Shown: piece by piece, positions 60,575 through 64,000 of the stretch
How positions within the stretch are numbered: position 1 is the stretch's first letter
How the letters are laid out: the number at the start of each line of letters is the position of its first letter
Assembly (NCBI GenBank): GCA_016795155.1
Contig: JAEUIE010000016.1
Location: forward strand, 1-64,000
Origin: Planctomycetia bacterium
Lineage (GTDB): Bacteria; Planctomycetota; Planctomycetia; Gemmatales; HRBIN36
Direction of reading: 5' to 3'
DNA length: 64,000 nt
The notes under the pieces: model-generated
What the model was told of the DNA's origin: nothing
Databases searched by the model: none
What the model saw: the letters and a program-made list of their open reading frames with translations, nothing else
Translations under genes and position numbers: made by a program

Positions 60575-61462
60575 TTACACCAAGCCATACTCGCCCAGCG
60601 TCTTCTTGATCTTGGCTTCGCCGGCGGCGTCCAGTGGCGTCATCGGTAGACGGAACTCACCACGGTCGCGGCCGAGTAACTTCATCGCGGTTTTCACGGG
60701 GATGGGGTTGGTTGCGATGCCCAGGAGGTCGCGGCAGAGGGGGAAGAGTTTGCGGTGCCATTGCAGGGCGGTGGCGTGGTCGCCCTTCAGGTACGCACGC
60801 ACCATGGCTTGCATATCTCTTGGCACGATGTTGCCTACCACCGAAACCACGCCTCGGCCGCCGATGCTCATCAGCGGAAGTGTCAGGCTGTCGTCGCCAC
60901 TGAGGACGGTGAGGTTCGAACCTACAGCAATCTGTGAAGCTTGATCGAGTGATCCCGTCGCTTCCTTCACGGCAACGATGCTCTTGAGTTCGCCCAGTTT
61001 GCAGATGGTTTCAGGCAAGATGTTCGACGCAGTGCGGCCGGGGATATTGTAGAGCACCACGGGCAGATCGCTGGCTTCGGTGACAGCTTTGAAGTGCTGG
61101 TAGTAGCCTTCCTGGGTGGGCTTGTTGTAATACGGGCCGACCATGAGGGCGCCATCAGCGCCTTCCTTCTGAGCGAACTTAGTCAGGCGGATGGCTTCGC
61201 GGGTGCTGTTCGAGCCTGTGCCTGCCATCACCTTGATGCGTTTGTTGGAGTGCTCGATGACGGTGGTGATCACCTTCTCGTGCTCATCGTGGCTGAGAGT
61301 GGGGGCTTCGCCGGTGGTGCCGACGGGGACGATGCAGTCGGTGCCTTGCTCGATGTGCCAATCGACGAGTTTTTTGAGAGCAGGGTAATCCACTTCGCCA
61401 TTCAGGAAGGGCGTGATCACCGCTACGCTCACGCCTGCAAACATCTCACCTTTAGTCGCCAT
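60575..61462 (-). CDS. dapA: 4-hydroxy-tetrahydrodipicolinate synthase
   Basis: A 295-residue class I aldolase of lysine/diaminopimelate synthesis that condenses pyruvate with aspartate semialdehyde. It shows [20 protein letters not shown], the [17 protein letters not shown] pyruvate-binding block, the [11 protein letters not shown] Tyr/Arg region and Schiff-base Lys in [13 protein letters not shown]. Length is typical. It is the only dap gene here and lies upstream of the acyl-carrier-like gene on the same strand. The ATG at 61462 is supported by the homology start. Confidence 0.95.
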   Translation of the reverse strand: MATKGEMFAGVSVAVITPFLNGEVDYPALKKLVDWHIEQGTDCIVPVGTTGEAPTLSHDEHEKVITTVIEHSNKRIKVMAGTGSNSTREAIRLTKFAQKEGADGALMVGPYYNKPTQEGYYQHFKAVTEASDLPVVLYNIPGRTASNILPETICKLGELKSIVAVKEATGSLDQASQIAVGSNLTVLSGDDSLTLPLMSIGGRGVVSVVGNIVPRDMQAMVRAYLKGDHATALQWHRKLFPLCRDLLGIATNPIPVKTAMKLLGRDRGEFRLPMTPLDAAGEAKIKKTLGEYGLV

Positions 61463-61590
61463 GATCGTTCATCGTCGAGGGAAACGGAAGCTGAAGTCAT
61501 TGTCGCTTCAGCATAGTGCATGGTATTCCGTGCCCATCTTGATACAAGAGAAGATACTGTCTTCTTCCAGCTGATGAGTATGGTGTTGCC

Positions 61591-62676
61591 ATGAATGCTT
61601 TTTTGCTCCATGACACGAACAGTATCCCTTCGCCTTCGCTCCTCTTCGGCTGGGCAGGGATTCAGTCGAACCTGCAGCGAATGATCGCTATTGCCGGGTC
61701 GCCTGCTCGGCTGCGGCCTCACATGAAGACGCACAAGACAAAGGAGATCACTCAGCTCTATCTGCAGGCGGGGATTGCCAAGCATAAGTGTGCGACGCTG
61801 CGGGAAGCGGAAGTGCTGGCTGAGTGTGGTGCTGCTGATGTGCTGATTGCGTACCCGATGGTAGGGCCGAATCAGCAGCGGCTCTGTGCGCTGGCCCAGC
61901 GATTCCCCAAGACGCGGTTCTCCTGCCTGGGTGATGACGATGAGGTGCTGACCCAACTGAACCAGGCTGCTGCACAAGCGAACGTGAAGCTGGGCTTCTT
62001 CCTCGATTACAACGTTGGTCAGAATCGGACCGGCATGCAGGATATGCCCACCTGGATGGCGAAGGTGATCCAGTGGACACACCTCAGGCTGTGTGGCATG
62101 CATCTCTATGACGGCCACAACAATGCACTGGCCCAGGAAGAACGTCGAGCCTTGTCGCAGCGTACGTATCAGCGAGCGGTACAACTGGGGCTCGATCAGC
62201 CGGGACAGTCCCTGGAGTTTGTTCTCGGAGGGACACCCGCGTTCCTGCTGCTGACTGATATGATCAAGCACCCGCAGGTATCGTTCTCGCCTGGCACCTG
62301 CATCTTGCACGATGCAGGCTACGGGCCGAAGTACCCGGAGCTGGGCTTCACCCCCGCTGCAGCAGTCCTCACCCGCTGCATCAGCAGGCCCGGCCCGAAA
62401 CTGGTGACCTTCGACATCGGCACCAAAGCCATCTGTGCTGATCCACCGTTCGGCCAGCGGGTGCATCTCGTCGGATTGGAAAACGCAGTGTGTACCCTGC
62501 ACAACGAAGAGCACTACGTCGTCGAAACCGAGGATGCAGCCAAATGGAAGCCGGGCATGACGACGTATGCCATCCCCAAACACATCTGCCCGACGGTAGC
62601 GATGTACGATAAGGCATATGTAGTGGAGGAGGGCAGGGTGACGAAGGAGATTGCGATTGCGGCGCGGGGGCGGTAG
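61591..62676 (+). CDS. D-threonine aldolase/DSD1-family PLP enzyme
   Basis: A 361-residue fold-type III PLP enzyme. The N-terminal barrel holds PLP Lys in RPHMKTHKTKEI. The middle has KLGFFLDYNVGQNRTGMQ and LCGMHLYDGHNN. The C-terminal strand domain has the metal-binding block PKHICPTVAMYDKAYVVEEG (His and Cys ligands), as in D-threonine aldolases and D-serine dehydratases. It probably cleaves or dehydrates a D-hydroxy-amino acid; which cannot be told from sequence. ATG at 61591. It diverges from dapA. Confidence 0.9.
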   Translation: MNAFLLHDTNSIPSPSLLFGWAGIQSNLQRMIAIAGSPARLRPHMKTHKTKEITQLYLQAGIAKHKCATLREAEVLAECGAADVLIAYPMVGPNQQRLCALAQRFPKTRFSCLGDDDEVLTQLNQAAAQANVKLGFFLDYNVGQNRTGMQDMPTWMAKVIQWTHLRLCGMHLYDGHNNALAQEERRALSQRTYQRAVQLGLDQPGQSLEFVLGGTPAFLLLTDMIKHPQVSFSPGTCILHDAGYGPKYPELGFTPAAAVLTRCISRPGPKLVTFDIGTKAICADPPFGQRVHLVGLENAVCTLHNEEHYVVETEDAAKWKPGMTTYAIPKHICPTVAMYDKAYVVEEGRVTKEIAIAARGR

Positions 62677-62706
62677 TTACACCAAGCAGATGGTTATTAC
62701 GCAGAG

Positions 62707-63054
62707 ATGACAATGCAAACACCAACCAACACAACGCAAGAGACTACTCCAGTACGCCGGCCTCGCCTCTGGCCCTGGTTTGTCGTTGGGTTCCTGCTCG
62801 TGTTCGCTGGGCTACTTGTGTTCTATACGCGATTGCAAATGCACCATTCCGGAGCATACGCGGTGGAGTATCCACTCTGGCGGTACTACGGAAGTGCGAT
62901 CCCTCGACTGTTTAGTGTGAGGAACCTAGGCCCAGCAACCGCTGCTGATTCGTACCTGCTGCCGACAGTTGCTTTACATTTACTGTTCTCTGCAGGGGGT
63001 GGATGTGTAGCCTTAGGTTTAGGCTGGTTAGTACGAAGACATCGAAATCGCTGA
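62707..63054 (+). CDS. Small membrane protein of unknown function
   Basis: A 115-residue protein with a polar N-terminus of about 20 residues and two hydrophobic segments: WFVVGFLLVFAGLLVFYTRL (about 24-43) and LHLLFSAGGGCVALGLGWLV (about 90-110). The loop of about 45 residues between them has many aromatic residues and is probably extracytoplasmic. No family recognised. It follows the PLP-enzyme gene by 30 bases on the same strand and converges with the porin gene. Confidence 0.6.
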   Translation: MTMQTPTNTTQETTPVRRPRLWPWFVVGFLLVFAGLLVFYTRLQMHHSGAYAVEYPLWRYYGSAIPRLFSVRNLGPATAADSYLLPTVALHLLFSAGGGCVALGLGWLVRRHRNR

Positions 63055-63058
63055 CAGG

Positions 63059-64000
63059 TTAAAAGTCACAAGCCACGCGGAAGCCCAAGCCGTTGATCCA
63101 GCCATCGCCTGAGCCGCCTTGACCATCGCGGTGGGTGAGGGTGTAGTTGGCTTGCATCTTCATGTTCGGGTTCAGGAACCAGTTGAGGCCTAAGGTTAAG
63201 TCCACCAGCCTGCCACCGTCGATGGCTTGATCGTTGAGATCAACATAGCTGATGCGTGCTCCGATCTGCCAGGCACCAGTGCCACCGCAACCAGCGGGGC
63301 CGCCGAAGCGGGCGTTGTGCAGGGGAATCACTCGGCCAAAGACACCTTCCTTCTTGTCGTATGATTGGTGTTCACCTGTCAGGAAGAAGAGTACCTGGGC
63401 ATAGCCACCCTGGAAGAACGCTGTTCCCTGGGGTACTCCGGTTGGTCCCACTGCATCTTGCATGAACTGGCCTGTCCATTCAGCCTGGAACGTCCAGGGA
63501 CCATACACGCCAGCAAGTTCCGGACTGACAATGAACTGGTTGCTGCCAGGCAGCGTGCCAGTATCAGCCAAGGTGGGAACAGCATAACCAGGGCCGTTAC
63601 GGAGCGTAGGGCGAATACGCAGGCGGAACTGGTCAGCAACAAGGCTGCCTTGTGCACCACTGAGCCCGACGTGAAGGAGTTGTCTACCTTCGTCTTCATA
63701 GACCGGGAGACCACTGATGCGTCCGCTGACGGTGTAGTCACCTACTCCGATGCTGAATGCATTCTGGAGTGGTCGATAGAGACCATACCGCCAGGTGATG
63801 CGTTCGGACTCGGTCCAATTGCTGGCGGAGATGCCCGGATCAAACCCTTCATCGAACGGGCCATAGAAGGCATCCATGTTGTAGGAGCGTTCGAGGAATG
63901 GCAGGAAGCCCTGGTAAGTGTTGTTGGACATGCCGATAGGCTTCACCTGGTTGCCGATCCGCACGTTTCCGAGCACGGGCACTTCACGAAGCTGAACCCA
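63059..64000 (-). CDS. OprO/OprP-type porin, C-terminal part (runs off right edge)
   Basis: At least 313 residues of an outer-membrane beta-barrel; the 5' end lies beyond the window and the frame is open at the edge (WVQLREVPVLGNVRIGNQVK). It has alternating amphipathic strands such as ITWRYGLYRPLQNAFSIGVG, WTFQAEWTGQFMQDAV and GAWQIGARISYVDLND. The last strands are DLTLGLNWFLNPNMKMQANY and a terminal Phe (GFRVACDF), the outer-membrane sorting signal. Gemmata-type planctomycetes commonly encode such porins near phosphate genes, but none is visible here. Substrate specificity is unknown. Confidence 0.85.
   Translation of the reverse strand, partial: WVQLREVPVLGNVRIGNQVKPIGMSNNTYQGFLPFLERSYNMDAFYGPFDEGFDPGISASNWTESERITWRYGLYRPLQNAFSIGVGDYTVSGRISGLPVYEDEGRQLLHVGLSGAQGSLVADQFRLRIRPTLRNGPGYAVPTLADTGTLPGSNQFIVSPELAGVYGPWTFQAEWTGQFMQDAVGPTGVPQGTAFFQGGYAQVLFFLTGEHQSYDKKEGVFGRVIPLHNARFGGPAGCGGTGAWQIGARISYVDLNDQAIDGGRLVDLTLGLNWFLNPNMKMQANYTLTHRDGQGGSGDGWINGLGFRVACDF

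Noticed and set aside
61429-62583. Minus-strand frame of 384 codons opposite the PLP-enzyme gene
   Set aside because: It is antisense to a complete D-threonine-aldolase-type enzyme and overlaps dapA; no recognisable protein.

Overview
The window reads as a chromosomal segment of a planctomycete, probably of the Gemmata/Pirellula type. The signs are two surface proteins with the N-terminal LEDR-(T/L)-(V/T)-PA motif typical of planctomycete exported proteins (near 5.0 kb and 33.0 kb), a DUF1549/DUF1553 protein, a PVC-type haem-binding dehydrogenase-like protein, a DUF1080 protein, two Ser/Thr kinases of the planctomycete architecture, and a formaldehyde-activating-enzyme (Fae) homologue, a C1 gene known from Planctomycetes. 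The assignment rests on protein families, not on a marker-gene search. Gene order is mosaic, with short operons and many single genes.

Layout. 0-5.2 kb: edge of an IS5-like transposase, a four-helix membrane protein, a NarL-type two-component pair and an exported choice-of-anchor-L/PKD/Ig/PxKF protein interrupted by an in-frame TGA. 5.5-10.2 kb: tRNA-Thr(CGT), then a minus-strand operon of acyl-CoA thioesterase, LolD-like ATPase and giant FtsX-type permease. 10.5-18.5 kb: DUF1549/DUF1553, kinase, moaA, an L33-L31-small-basic-protein operon closed by a strong terminator, a second kinase, crcB/fluC, and an inositol-monophosphatase/HisN-type phosphatase. 18.5-23 kb: aroA, an exported coiled-coil protein and a glycosyltransferase in one minus operon. 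23-26.6 kb: a BlaI-type repressor with a well-formed promoter and two operator palindromes, an M56 (BlaR1-like) peptidase ending in EF-hands, and a small membrane protein. 26.6-33.1 kb: a frameshifted Fae-like gene and a 1,958-residue RTX-type surface protein. 33.3-38.9 kb: rarD, then two TadE-like genes and a TadG/vWA-like gene with a 57-residue proline tract. 38.9-45 kb: ABC ATPase, ABC-2 permease, polytopic protein, membrane-anchored cyclophilin, trypsin-like protein and HtrA, all on the plus strand. 45-51 kb: nadB, a sugar kinase strikingly like plant glucuronokinase, DUF1080, a double-FHA protein, an MFS transporter. 51-55.5 kb: an SGNH-fold protein lacking its catalytic residues, followed by a PVC-haem protein; a 23-bp inverted repeat supplies the stop codon of the first and the start codon of the second. 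55.6-64 kb: His-rich repeat protein, tRNA-Asp(GTC), a PrcB-like exported protein, YifB/ComM, an MBL-fold hydrolase, a zinc-knuckle/acyl-carrier-like protein, dapA, a D-threonine-aldolase-family enzyme, a small membrane protein and a truncated OprO/OprP-type porin.

How the parts work together. The clearest functional units are the autoregulated BlaI-M56 pair, the thioesterase-LolD-FtsX operon, and the 38.9-45 kb exporter plus envelope folding/proteolysis cluster. Biosynthetic genes (aroA, nadB, moaA, dapA) are scattered singly, as is common in planctomycetes. Two genes (anchor-L protein and Fae-like) each carry one disruption, and the remaining reading frame is intact in both. They may be recent pseudogenes, recoded genes or sequence errors. 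I found no CRISPR array, rRNA operon, prophage or complete insertion sequence.
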